NCBI GenBank assembly: GCA_023441905.1
Contig: JAEZNC010000039.1
Location: 1 to 16,721, forward strand
Source of the DNA: Bacillota bacterium
Lineage (GTDB): Bacteria > Bacillota > Clostridia > Christensenellales > SZUA-584
Length of the DNA: 16,721 nt
Direction: 5' to 3'
In this document: one piece after another, positions 8,034-15,678 of the stretch
Position numbering within the stretch: position 1 is the first letter of the stretch
Layout: the number at the start of each line of letters is the position of its first letter
The notes under the pieces: model-generated
The model's database searches: none
What the model was told of the DNA's origin: nothing
The model's input: the letters and a program-made list of their open reading frames with translations, nothing else
Translations under genes and position numbers: made by a program

Positions 8034-10349
8034 ATGGGAGATGACGCGTTGTCCATATTGGGGCAGATTCTTTTTACGGCGAAAAAGCAGAATGGCCGCC
8101 TCGAGCTTAAGAAAGTCAGCCCGATTAATGCGGATAAATGCCAATCTGATTTCGAAGACGATTTGAGCGAACAGGCGAAAGCCGATATTGCCTTAAACTG
8201 TTCACTGGCCTTATCCGGAAAAGACGGCACCGGCAGTTTTCATACAAACCTATATGGCCGTCCGTATATCATTACGCTCATTACGCAATATGAAAACACC
8301 TTTGTTTTTTTAGCCGCGGAAGAGCCGACAGACAAAATGCATATGCCCGAAACCTCAGCCTTTTATAAATTGTGCAGCATAGCCCAAAGCGGTATATTTT
8401 TCTGGCGCGTCAAGAATCGTGATTTTTTTCTTAGCTATGCCAACGCATCCTACTTTCTTCAGACCGGCTTATCCGGCAAGTGTTTGTATAAAAGACCGGA
8501 AGACATATACAAACCAAAAAGAGCCGTTCTTGTTCGCTCGCAGCTGGATAAATGCGTGAGCTGCAAAAAAATCGTTACATTTAACAATAAAGTAAATAAA
8601 AGAACACTTGCGGTTACTTTGTACCCCGAAGTCAGCGACGGAGAAATCGTGCGTATCATGGGCGTCAGTACGGATATTACAGAGCAGGTCAGCGAAACCA
8701 ATGGGCCGGAGCAAAGCAGAACTCAATCGTCAAAGTGTGAAACGATGCTGCAGGATCGAATCCGTTTTGAAGAAATTCTCTTCTCTTCGGCAAAAGAGTT
8801 TTTAGATGCAGGGCTATCCGGATTTGATGAATGCCTTGAAAGAATGATCCAAAAACTCGGCTCTGTGTTTGATGCGGATTGGGTGTTTGCATGCAAAAGC
8901 AATACCGCTTTTTGCGGCATCAGCAGTCAGTGGCTTAATGGTGCAGAAAACGGCTATGATCGGCTTCACAGCATCATCGAAAGCACCGGCTTTGGGGCTT
9001 GGATTACACAGCTTCGCGCCGGACGCATTTTTGTTGTCAACGATATACTTAAAGAAATGCCGTCGCTTTATGCTGCGCTCAAGTGCGCGGGCAGCCCCGA
9101 TGTTCGCTCATTTATTGCCGTGCCTGTGGTTCGCTCAGATGAGTTCTGGGGTGTGCTCTGCGTCTCGTCTTTTTGCCAAAAACGTATCTGGACCACCCGA
9201 GAGATCGGTGTGCTCAAAACCGCGTCGGACATTATCATAAGTGCCTATCTTCGAACCAAGATGGAAAAACAGCTCGGTGAATCAAATCGCGTTCTTGTCG
9301 AGTATGACGAATGCCTCCAAGATATGCTTTCGGTGGAGGAATCGCTTAGCGCCATCACCGCACAATTCTTAGATACCGAGCCAAAAGAGTTTGGTCAATG
9401 CGCCAGTGATATGCTTTATACCTTGAGCGAACTGACGGATGCTGACCATGCCTGTATTATCATGCTGAACGATGCTTCCCCCAAGCGCTTTTATTGGCAC
9501 AAAAAGGGGCTTTCTTTTCCGTTTTGGGATCAAGATAAATTCGCACAGATTTTTTCGGGTTGGAAAAATTTTATAAACAGCGCCACGCCTATCGCGATGG
9601 ACGATGTTTCGAGGGACATGAATTCCCTTCCCCCGGCTGTTCAGGACTATGCGTTGAGTATGGGCTTAAAATCGCTGCTGATTATTCCGATACTCAGCGA
9701 GGATACGCTCACCGGCATGTTGTTTCTTGCGAAAGTGTTGGGCAGCTACCGATGGGATAACACGATCATCCACACCGCCAAACGATTTGCGGGGGTTTTT
9801 CGCAATGCCTATTTAAAAATGTGCCGCCAGCAGCAGCTTCTTTCAGAAGCCGGCTCTGAAGCGAATATGGCTAAAGAAGCGTTGGTTCAAGCGCAGCTGA
9901 TTAAAACAACGGCCGAATGTGCGCAGCAGCTCATTGATGCCACCGCCGAAAATCTGCCCGCTGTATTCAGCGTGTTCTGCAGGTCAATTGCCGAGCAATT
10001 GCCCATTAATTCTGTTAATTTGACTCAATACATCAAGGATTATACAAAAACATTTATCGTTCTTAACTGGCGCGCAACCGGCCCAAATCCAAAAAGCGCG
10101 AGTAATCAATCATTAGGCCGAGAGAGTATCGTTTTAAGCATTCCCGTATTTTACCGTGAAATTGTATGGGGCTGCCTGCTTGTGAATTTAGCTTCTCCGT
10201 CGCCTGCCGATGGGTTTATGCGTGCTTTTGAGATGGTGGCAGAATGCTTTGTCCGTGCATACATGCGCATCCATGAAGATAACAAAGATTGCATTGAGGG
10301 CAATAAACGCACAGCCATTTCTCTGTCACCGAGCCCCTTCGCCATCTGA
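8034..10349 (+). CDS. PAS-GAF-GAF-GAF multidomain sensory protein without recognisable output domain
   Basis: A 771-residue soluble protein built of sensory modules. Residues ~105-220 look like a PAS domain ending in the PAC-type VRIMGVSTDITEQVSE. Residues ~243-405 form a GAF domain (RSFIAVPVVRSDEFWGVLCVSS). Residues ~437-592 form a second GAF (KSLLIIPILSEDTLTGMLFLA). Residues ~625-745 look like a third, divergent GAF (ESIVLSIPVFYREIVWGCLLV). Short linkers (about 408-436 and 598-625) are probably helical signalling segments. There is no histidine kinase, GGDEF, EAL, HD-GYP, PP2C, sigma-54 or HTH motif, and the frame closes cleanly before an independent promoter, so no output module has been lost downstream. 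The ligand is unknown. It could act through protein contacts with a separate kinase or cyclase. Codon use is slightly more AT-rich than in ligA. Confidence 0.85.
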   Translation: MGDDALSILGQILFTAKKQNGRLELKKVSPINADKCQSDFEDDLSEQAKADIALNCSLALSGKDGTGSFHTNLYGRPYIITLITQYENTFVFLAAEEPTDKMHMPETSAFYKLCSIAQSGIFFWRVKNRDFFLSYANASYFLQTGLSGKCLYKRPEDIYKPKRAVLVRSQLDKCVSCKKIVTFNNKVNKRTLAVTLYPEVSDGEIVRIMGVSTDITEQVSETNGPEQSRTQSSKCETMLQDRIRFEEILFSSAKEFLDAGLSGFDECLERMIQKLGSVFDADWVFACKSNTAFCGISSQWLNGAENGYDRLHSIIESTGFGAWITQLRAGRIFVVNDILKEMPSLYAALKCAGSPDVRSFIAVPVVRSDEFWGVLCVSSFCQKRIWTTREIGVLKTASDIIISAYLRTKMEKQLGESNRVLVEYDECLQDMLSVEESLSAITAQFLDTEPKEFGQCASDMLYTLSELTDADHACIIMLNDASPKRFYWHKKGLSFPFWDQDKFAQIFSGWKNFINSATPIAMDDVSRDMNSLPPAVQDYALSMGLKSLLIIPILSEDTLTGMLFLAKVLGSYRWDNTIIHTAKRFAGVFRNAYLKMCRQQQLLSEAGSEANMAKEALVQAQLIKTTAECAQQLIDATAENLPAVFSVFCRSIAEQLPINSVNLTQYIKDYTKTFIVLNWRATGPNPKSASNQSLGRESIVLSIPVFYREIVWGCLLVNLASPSPADGFMRAFEMVAECFVRAYMRIHEDNKDCIEGNKRTAISLSPSPFAI

Positions 10350-10360
10350 CATGTCCCTCG

Positions 10361-10389
10361 TTGCGCGTAACAGCCCTGTATGCTATAAT
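10361..10389 (+). promoter_or_regulatory. Extended -10 promoter of the SDR gene
   Basis: TTGCGC (10361-10366), a 17-bp spacer and TATAAT (10384-10389), with the upstream TG (10381-10382) of an extended -10. A GGAGGGAG ribosome site follows. This makes the SDR gene a transcription unit separate from the PAS/GAF gene. Confidence 0.75.
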
Positions 10390-10408
10390 TCGTAGGCGGA
10401 GGGAGCGT

Positions 10409-11191
10409 ATGAATCGAGAAAAATGGGCTCTGATCACCGGCGCATCATCGGGCATTGGGATGTCGTTGGCGCTGCGGTTTGCAAAAGATGGCTGGCAGCT
10501 GGTATTGGTGGCAAGAGACGCCGCGAGGCTGTCCGCGTTGTCCGAAATTATCGAAGATAATTCTCATGTGCGCACCTTTATTATCCAGAAGGATCTGACA
10601 TCCCCAACCGCTGCCGCTGAGATATTTGAACAGCTTGACCAAAACGGTATCCAACTTGATGCCTTGATCAATAATGCCGGGGCAGGTGCCTGCGGCCTTT
10701 TTCATGATATACCGAGCGAACAAGACACACAGATGATCGATCTGAATATCCGTGCCGTCACCTCATTATCTCGCCTGGCCATCAGCCATATGCGCCAAGC
10801 CGGCGGCGGGAAAATTCTCAATGTCGCTTCCACCGGCTCCTATCAGCCCGGGCCGTATATCGCCGTTTACTATGCGTCAAAAGCCTTTGTGCTGTCTTTT
10901 TCTCAAGCCCTGCGCAAGGAGCTTAAAAAGTCCGGTATTATTGTCAGTACGCTGTGCCCCGGTTCCACGGCCACAGAGTTCTCTCAGCGCGCCGGGAAAG
11001 CCGATATCAAGGGGGCTATGACGCCGGAAAAGGTGTCGGATTGCGCCTACAAAGGCCTTATGAAAGGCAAAGCGGTGATCATACCCGGCTTTCAAAATAA
11101 AATATTTATCGTTTTCTCCAAGCTGATGCCCGGAAGTTTAAGCGCCGCCATCGTCGCGCGGATTCAGCGAAAACTGACCGAGGCATTCTAG
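10409..11191 (+). CDS. Short-chain dehydrogenase/reductase (SDR)
   Basis: A 260-residue classical-type SDR, an NAD(P)(H)-dependent oxidoreductase with a Rossmann fold. The cofactor motif TGASSGIG is at residues 10-17, NNAG at 88-91, an active-site Asn near 113, Ser141, and the catalytic Tyr154 and Lys158 in YYASK. The C-terminal region (CPGSTATEF) has the usual PG motif after the catalytic core. An Arg following the first glycine-rich strand (VARDAARL) suggests NADPH preference. The start is ATG 10409 behind GGAGGGAG; an upstream in-frame alternative at 10361 overlaps the promoter. The closest general group is the DltE/YqjQ-like COG0300 set. The substrate is unknown, since many such enzymes act on lipids or aldehydes. 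Confidence 0.92.
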   Translation: MNREKWALITGASSGIGMSLALRFAKDGWQLVLVARDAARLSALSEIIEDNSHVRTFIIQKDLTSPTAAAEIFEQLDQNGIQLDALINNAGAGACGLFHDIPSEQDTQMIDLNIRAVTSLSRLAISHMRQAGGGKILNVASTGSYQPGPYIAVYYASKAFVLSFSQALRKELKKSGIIVSTLCPGSTATEFSQRAGKADIKGAMTPEKVSDCAYKGLMKGKAVIIPGFQNKIFIVFSKLMPGSLSAAIVARIQRKLTEAF

Positions 11192-11226
11192 TGTCGTTCT
11201 TTTATCCGCTTGAATTCAAAAGGCAT

Positions 11227-11276
11227 CGCACGGTGTATTCTCAATTGTTAGGCAGTTTATTGAGTCAGACTGTGCG
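11227..11276 (+). other. Imperfect long hairpin after the SDR gene
   Basis: The outer stem CGCACGGT/ACTGTGCG (11227-11234 and 11269-11276) encloses an inner stem CTCAAT/ATTGAG (11240-11245 and 11259-11264) with a 13-nt loop and a small internal loop. There is no T-tract, so it is not a typical terminator. It could stabilise the SDR transcript end or be chance structure. Confidence 0.35.
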
Positions 11277-11322
11277 CTGACGTTAGCTGGCTTGTCACCA
11301 GCCCCTTCGAATCCGCTTTGTT

Positions 11323-11350
11323 TGTAACCATTATGTAACATTTTCGTAAT
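11323..11350 (+). promoter_or_regulatory. WalR-type tandem box upstream of the NlpC/P60 gene
   Basis: TGTAAC (11323-11328), five bases, TGTAAC (11334-11339), five bases, then CGTAAT (11345-11350). The first two units match the published WalR (YycF) consensus TGTWAH-N5-TGTWAH exactly; the third has one mismatch. The box ends six bases before the -35 element of a wall hydrolase gene, a place suited to activation. Confidence 0.7.
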
Positions 11351-11356
11351 ATATTC

Positions 11357-11385
11357 TTGCAATTCCCTTCCACTCGGTTTAAAAT
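11357..11385 (+). promoter_or_regulatory. Sigma-A-type promoter of the NlpC/P60 hydrolase gene
   Basis: TTGCAA (11357-11362) and TAAAAT (11380-11385) are spaced by 17 bp. The transcript should begin near 11392, leaving a leader of about 20 nt that holds the GAGAGG ribosome site. Confidence 0.75.
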
Positions 11386-11410
11386 AGAAAAAAACGCAGA
11401 GAGGTTCAAC

Positions 11411-12538
11411 ATGAAAAGACGGCGATCCAGACGAATCTCGAAACTGAAAAGAACAATCCTTTATATCATAGATTCTTTTATGCGCTTAAGCAAGCGGGCA
11501 CGTATTCTTTTGCTGAGCGGTGCCGTGCTGCTCCTTGCCGCCGTTATCGTTGTCGTGTCTTTGCCGCACGATGCCGCTGCGCTCTCTGCTCAGGATGACA
11601 GCGCCGCAGTGGCGGCCGCCGGTGATTTGGACATCTTACCCAGCCAGACGCCCGAACCCATTCCCATACCGACGCCTGCACCCACACCGACACCCGACCC
11701 GACACTGCAGCGCGGCGATGAGAACGAACGCGTTCAGCAGCTTCAGCAAAGGCTAATGGAACTCAATTACCTAGACATAGATGAAACCACCCAGCTTTTC
11801 GGCCCGGCAACGGAGCACGCTGTGCAGCTTTTTCAGCGCCAGCACGGCATCCAGCAGGACGGCATTGCCGGCCCTGAAACGCTCAACAAAATTTTTGCGT
11901 CCGATGCTCAAACCTATATGATTCTAGAAGGCACCGAGGGCGAAGATGTCAGCAATCTGCAAAGGCAGCTGGTTGACCTTGGGTATCTCAGCAAAACCAC
12001 CGGCTATTACGGCACAGAGACGATAGATGCCATAAAGGATTTTCAGTCCCGCAACGGGCTCTCTGCGGACGGCAAAACCGGGCCCCAAACACTCGACGTG
12101 ATCTATTCCCCGGATGCCAAGCCCAGCAAAGACAAGGTTCAGGCCGCGAAACGACGCGCAAATATCGTGGAGATGATTGATGTCGCCAAGAAACAGCTCG
12201 GCGACCCGTATCGCAGCGGCCACGAAGGCCCCAATTCATTCGACTGCTCCGGCCTCGTCTATTACTGCCTCAAGCAGGCGGGTTCCTCACGCGGCCGCTA
12301 TAACGCGGCCGGGTATTCGCAGGTATCAGACTGGGAGAAGATCACGTCGATGAATGATCTGGAGAAGGGCGATCTTCTGTTTTTCAGCACGAACGGTAAA
12401 AAAGTAGGACATACCGGTATATATATCGGCAACGGGCAAATGATTGATGCGTCATCTTCAAACGGTAAAGTTGTAAAGCGTTCTTGTGTGACGCCATTTT
12501 GGAAAAGAAACTTTGTCTGTGCACGTAGGCCGTGGTAA
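11411..12538 (+). CDS. Membrane-anchored peptidoglycan hydrolase: two PG-binding domains plus NlpC/P60
   Basis: A 375-residue cell-wall enzyme. The N-terminus is strongly basic (KRRRSRRISKLKR), followed by one membrane segment at about 31-51, so it is a signal anchor with the rest outside the cell. A Thr/Pro linker covers ~78-99. Two PG_binding_1 domains follow at ~100-162 (RGDENERVQQLQQRLMELNY) and ~173-232 (GEDVSNLQRQLVDLGYL). The C-terminal NlpC/P60 domain (~250-375) cleaves stem-peptide bonds: Cys279 in FDCSGLV and His334 in VGHTGIYIG are the catalytic pair. The third catalytic position, His in many members, is probably Asp346 (MIDAS). The start is ATG 11411 behind GAGAGG; an in-frame alternative at 11357 overlaps the promoter. 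It stands alone, ended by a terminator, and is probably WalR-controlled. Confidence 0.93.
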   Translation: MKRRRSRRISKLKRTILYIIDSFMRLSKRARILLLSGAVLLLAAVIVVVSLPHDAAALSAQDDSAAVAAAGDLDILPSQTPEPIPIPTPAPTPTPDPTLQRGDENERVQQLQQRLMELNYLDIDETTQLFGPATEHAVQLFQRQHGIQQDGIAGPETLNKIFASDAQTYMILEGTEGEDVSNLQRQLVDLGYLSKTTGYYGTETIDAIKDFQSRNGLSADGKTGPQTLDVIYSPDAKPSKDKVQAAKRRANIVEMIDVAKKQLGDPYRSGHEGPNSFDCSGLVYYCLKQAGSSRGRYNAAGYSQVSDWEKITSMNDLEKGDLLFFSTNGKKVGHTGIYIGNGQMIDASSSNGKVVKRSCVTPFWKRNFVCARRPW

Positions 12539-12557
12539 CAAGATTTAAAAAAACACG

Positions 12558-12591
12558 AAAGCCGCACGGGCAACAAACCGAGCGGCTTTTT
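12558..12591 (+). terminator. Rho-independent terminator of the NlpC/P60 gene
   Basis: The stem AAAGCCGC (12558-12565) with GCGGCTTT (12582-12589) is extended inward past an A/A mismatch by CGG/CCG. A T-tract runs to 12591. It lies 20 bp after the stop codon. Confidence 0.9.
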
Positions 12592-12635
12592 CTATGATAA
12601 TCAGCTTAAAAATTCGCCTAATCAAAGATAGAAAA

Positions 12636-12655
12636 TACTTTTATCTCGAAAAGTA
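12636..12655 (-). terminator. Possible weak terminator of the flavodoxin gene
   Basis: On the minus strand, a 7-bp AT-rich stem TACTTTT/AAAAGTA with a six-base loop is followed by TTTTC. It is about 90 nt beyond the flavodoxin stop. The stem is weak, so function is uncertain. Confidence 0.35.
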
Positions 12656-12672
12656 CAGCAAACCGACTCACA

Positions 12673-12692
12673 CTCGATGATATATCATCGAG
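12673..12692. repeat. Perfect 20-bp palindrome
   Basis: CTCGATGATATATCATCGAG is fully self-complementary. It lies in the 208-bp gap between the convergent hydrolase and flavodoxin genes. A looser dyad ATGAT-N5-ATCAT follows near 12717-12731. It could be a protein-binding site or a cruciform or transcript-end structure; nothing in the sequence decides this. Confidence 0.6.
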
Positions 12693-12746
12693 GCGGCTGC
12701 GAATAGCGCCATAACATGATAATGAATCATCACGAAGCCTATTGCA

Positions 12747-13280
12747 CTAGAACCCTCTGCAATAACTGACAAGCTCCGCTATCGACGATTCGTCTGTAAA
12801 ATCCACCGTTTTTCCATAGGTATCGAGCATTTGGTTTATTTCGTCATCGCGGTTTGCTTTATCGATTTTGCTGACTTTTTTAACAAGCAGCGACATCATT
12901 GTTCTGTGTTTAAAGTTGATGTTTTTGTAATCGATGGCCCCTCTGAAATGAAAGATGCGAATCGCACTTCTGATTTCCGGCGGAAAGTTCTTTTCAATAA
13001 TTGCGCTGTAATCGGTCAGCTTCGGGTTCGCGAGCCCCACGGTAAACACAACGAGTTTTTTATCCTTCAATCTTTCGTAATTCTTTGTGATAAAGTCTGA
13101 ACCGAGTATACCGCTCGCATAAAGCCCGCCGCCCAATATCACCGTTTCGCATTCCGTCACATCCTGCACACTCACCTTGGCGGCATCGAACAAATCGGCC
13201 TCAAGCGCTTTGGCAATCCACTCCGCATACTTTTTTGTGGAACCGTATTTGGATTTATAAATAACTGCAGTTTTCCCCAT
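12747..13280 (-). CDS. Flavodoxin-family protein
   Basis: A 177-residue FMN-binding flavodoxin-fold protein, probably of the flavodoxin/HemG-like (Flavodoxin_5) group. The phosphate-binding loop SKYGST is at residues 10-15 right after the first strand (TAVIYK). A second flavin-loop candidate is GGGLYASGILG. The segment HFRGAIDYKN resembles HemG-type proteins. There is no membrane segment. It probably carries electrons or acts as an NAD(P)H-linked redox partner; the partner is not evident from the neighbours. The start is ATG 13280, seven bases after GGAGGA; the longer in-frame start at 13298 overlaps that ribosome site. The gene is 33 bp downstream of a broken CPBP gene on the same strand, and may once have been in a transcript with it. 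Confidence 0.88.
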   Translation of the reverse strand: MGKTAVIYKSKYGSTKKYAEWIAKALEADLFDAAKVSVQDVTECETVILGGGLYASGILGSDFITKNYERLKDKKLVVFTVGLANPKLTDYSAIIEKNFPPEIRSAIRIFHFRGAIDYKNINFKHRTMMSLLVKKVSKIDKANRDDEINQMLDTYGKTVDFTDESSIAELVSYCRGF

Positions 13281-13313
13281 ATGACTTCCTCCATGCATTT
13301 TTATATTGACCGT

Positions 13314-13620
13314 TTAGAACAGCACAGCGACATAAGCGAGCCCATATTGTATGACGTTCGCCCATATATGAGAGAGGGCGGGCGCAAGCAGGCTCTTCGT
13401 TCTTTCAAACATCGTGGCCCATGTGACGCCTAAACAAACGTATAAGTGAGCTGAAACGCGTCTTTTATGCCGCTCAGCATGATGAAAGCCCGATTCTGTC
13501 CCACTGAGGAGCGTAGCAACGTGGCTATGAAGTGGAATGCAACCCATATCAAAACGATTTAAACACGCTGTTTAAAGTGGTCAAGAATCTGTTCGCACAA
13601 TGTCCCGCGCACACAAAAAT
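13314..13620 (-). pseudogene. Broken CPBP-family intramembrane protease remnant
   Basis: Two minus-strand frames together read as the C-terminal ~100 residues of a CPBP (CAAX-protease-like) protein. The upstream frame gives VRGTLCEQILDHFKQRV, a TAA stop (13559-13561), then IVLIWVAFHFIATLL and AFIMLSGIKDAFQLTYTFV. A one-base frameshift near 13433-13445 moves the homology to LGVTWATMFERTKSLL followed by APALSHIWANVIQYG, which closes at a TAA at 13314. The FxxxH (FHFIA-type) and H..N (SHIWAN) regions are recognisable. The EE of the EExxxR motif is missing where the frame meets the end of the neighbouring amidohydrolase, so about half the gene is gone. This is a decayed gene, not an active protease. 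The family match is from motif memory and could be confirmed by alignment. Confidence 0.7.
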
Positions 13621-13658
13621 GGGTAGCAACACAATGATCTCTCGGTTGCGTTTTATTG

Positions 13659-15125
13659 TTAAGCACTGTAAACAATTTTTCCGTCTTTTATAACATGCTC
13701 AACTTGCTGCAAATCAGATATATTCTTTAGAGGATTTTCGCGCAGAATCACAAGATCAGCATTTTTCCCGGGATCTATACTCCCGAGCTCGTCGGCAGCG
13801 CCTAATAGTTCCGCCGCATTGACCGTAGCGGTTCGAATGGCTTCATACTCATCCATTCCATGTTTCACAAACAACTCAAGTTCTTTGTAAAGAAAGCCAT
13901 GGGGAACGTATCCTGCGCCGCCCATTCCCGCGTCTACTCCCGCTATAATTTTTACCCCGGATTTAATAGCATTTTTAAAATTAACAGGAAAATAATGTTG
14001 CTTAAAATTAGGCATCTCGGCATAAAACTTCGCCCACATTGGATCTGTACCGGATTTTATAGCTTCTCTTTGCTTTTCCAAAGCCTTTTTGCCTATAGAA
14101 TGATAGGGTTCCGGTATGGCCTCTTTCATTTCCTGACTATTGAATAAGTCGGGGCCTTCTATTAAATCCGCCCAATGTTTAAAACAGTATGCCGTAGGAA
14201 CCCAGCAGACTTCGGCTTCTTTCATTCGTTTGAATGTATTCTCATCTATCAATCCTAGCGGTGTATGCTCAATGCTGTCTACACCTGCTTCAACTGCTTG
14301 TTGAATACCCGCAGGCAGGCAGATTGAATGCGCGGATATCTTCAATCCCTCGTCATGAGCGCATTTAACGATGGCTTTCAATACCTCCGGCTTCATTTCT
14401 GCATCAATCAGGCGGGGATCAACCTTTCTTTTTATATAAAACTCTCGACTCCCGGGATCATTCTCAATCAATGACAGATATGTTCCCGGTGTGGTGGTTT
14501 TAATAAAATCCACACCGGCCTTTTTCAGCTTTTGAATAATCTCCGGCACTTCTTGCGGCGTATCGATATCAATAGATACGCCATGAGCACCAAAAATAAC
14601 GCTTAGAAAAGATAGTAAAACCGAAGGGGCCGGAATGAACCGTTTTAAACTAAAATATCCATATGGCGCTGACAATGCAGGGCCGCTTGCGATAATGCGG
14701 GGACCAATGTATTTCCCATCGTTAACTTGATCCCTGAATTTTAAAATACTGTAACCAAGAGAACCTGGCATATTTCTTATTGTTGTCACGCCGGATTTTA
14801 ACGTTAAGAGCGAATGCCTCAGATACTTCTTTGTGATAGATTCCGTACTGATTCTGCCGTAATCGTCAACGCCCGGGTGGGCAAGATGAACATGCGCATC
14901 AATCAATCCCGGTATGATATACCGGCCTGACAGCTCTAACACTTTTGCATTTTCAGGAATCGAAACAGATTCAGCGGGGCCAATTATATCTATCTTTCCG
15001 CCAATGCAAATAATTGTATTGTTCTCATGAACAGTATTCTGCAAAACATCAATAATGTTCACGCCGGTTATGGCCAACGCTTCGGAATGCCCAATGGAAA
15101 TTTGGTCATGTTTTCTTTTTATCAT
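13659..15125 (-). CDS. Metal-dependent amidohydrolase (imidazolonepropionase/Xaa-Pro dipeptidase-like)
   Basis: A 488-residue amidohydrolase-superfamily enzyme that should hydrolyse an amide, cyclic amide or dipeptide bond at a one- or two-metal site. Metal ligands are visible: His78 and His80 (GLIDAHVHLA), a likely carboxylated Lys209 (DFIKTT), His266 (ISAHS), His287 (SIEHT) and Asp398 (GVDAGM). The C-terminus has the usual beta-sandwich motif (GSIDPGKNADLVILRENP). The start is ATG 15125, ten bases after GGAGGA; the longer in-frame ATG at 15143 contains that ribosome site within its first codons. There is no signal peptide, so it acts in the cytoplasm. The substrate is unknown; relatives act on prolidase-type dipeptides or N-acyl amino acids. 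Its AT-rich codon use differs from ligA and murC, suggesting separate acquisition. Confidence 0.9.
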   Translation of the reverse strand: MIKRKHDQISIGHSEALAITGVNIIDVLQNTVHENNTIICIGGKIDIIGPAESVSIPENAKVLELSGRYIIPGLIDAHVHLAHPGVDDYGRISTESITKKYLRHSLLTLKSGVTTIRNMPGSLGYSILKFRDQVNDGKYIGPRIIASGPALSAPYGYFSLKRFIPAPSVLLSFLSVIFGAHGVSIDIDTPQEVPEIIQKLKKAGVDFIKTTTPGTYLSLIENDPGSREFYIKRKVDPRLIDAEMKPEVLKAIVKCAHDEGLKISAHSICLPAGIQQAVEAGVDSIEHTPLGLIDENTFKRMKEAEVCWVPTAYCFKHWADLIEGPDLFNSQEMKEAIPEPYHSIGKKALEKQREAIKSGTDPMWAKFYAEMPNFKQHYFPVNFKNAIKSGVKIIAGVDAGMGGAGYVPHGFLYKELELFVKHGMDEYEAIRTATVNAAELLGAADELGSIDPGKNADLVILRENPLKNISDLQQVEHVIKDGKIVYSA

Positions 15126-15165
15126 GCGACTTGGTTCCTCCATATTTATTGAGTCCCGATGCGGC

Positions 15166-15181
15166 AGATAACGAGTTATCT
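15166..15181. promoter_or_regulatory. 16-bp palindrome in the amidohydrolase leader
   Basis: AGATAAC-GA-GTTATCT is a perfect 7-2-7 dyad placed downstream of the predicted start near 15223 and about 20 bp upstream of the GGAGGA ribosome site. This position suits a repressor operator or a leader hairpin. The regulator is unknown. Confidence 0.5.
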
Positions 15182-15229
15182 ATTATTCGAGTACTATATC
15201 GTTTAATAGATATCATTCACATTTGCACC

Positions 15230-15258
15230 AGTATATCAATACCTACATATAATTTCAA
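15230..15258 (-). promoter_or_regulatory. Sigma-A-type promoter of the amidohydrolase gene
   Basis: On the minus strand, TTGAAA (15253-15258), a 17-bp spacer and TATACT (15230-15235), preceded by TGA, which gives an extended -10 TG. The predicted leader is about 100 nt and contains the 16-bp palindrome. Confidence 0.75.
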
Positions 15259-15352
15259 TAAATTGCAAAATAACAAGCCTGATAAAAATATAAGTCTTAA
15301 TCTGTACCCCATCTCCCCCCTCATCAGCCATTCCGGCTGCACCTGCAATTTT

Positions 15353-15388
15353 AAAACAAAAAACCCGGCTGGATATTATCCAACCGAG
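15353..15388 (-). terminator. Minus-strand terminator with no upstream gene in view
   Basis: On the minus strand, an 11-bp stem (15378-15388 with 15364-15374, two G-U pairs, three-base loop) is followed by a TTTTTTGTTTT tract. On the plus strand the two G-U pairs become C-A mismatches and the T-tract is absent, so it favours minus-strand RNA. It lies upstream of the amidohydrolase promoter and ends something starting further right. Confidence 0.7.
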
Positions 15389-15678
15389 CTTTGATAAGTG
15401 GTCTGGGTGTTCATAAAGGAACACGGGCAGAAACACGATTAAATAAGCGTTTTCTGACGGTCAGTAGTGGCATTTAACAAAAACAAACCTATACGGACAC
15501 CTTCAAATTAAAATAACGTATGTTGGTACGAAAAGACATGCTTTTATTGCATAATGAAAATTTATGTGAAAAAGGTTTATACTTGTGTTATATATCATTT
15601 ATGGAGTCGGATAAATGACTGACATATATCACCTAACAATAGCGTACATGAATCATCTTTTATTGTATGTTAGGGGAT

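Noticed and set aside
11192..11410. Possible ydaO (c-di-AMP) riboswitch before the wall hydrolase
   Set aside because: The conserved riboswitch core sequences are not seen, and the likely promoter lies too close to the gene to leave room for it.
15236..15436. A 66-residue minus-strand frame
   Set aside because: A rho-independent terminator hairpin for the same strand lies inside it and it has no ribosome site.
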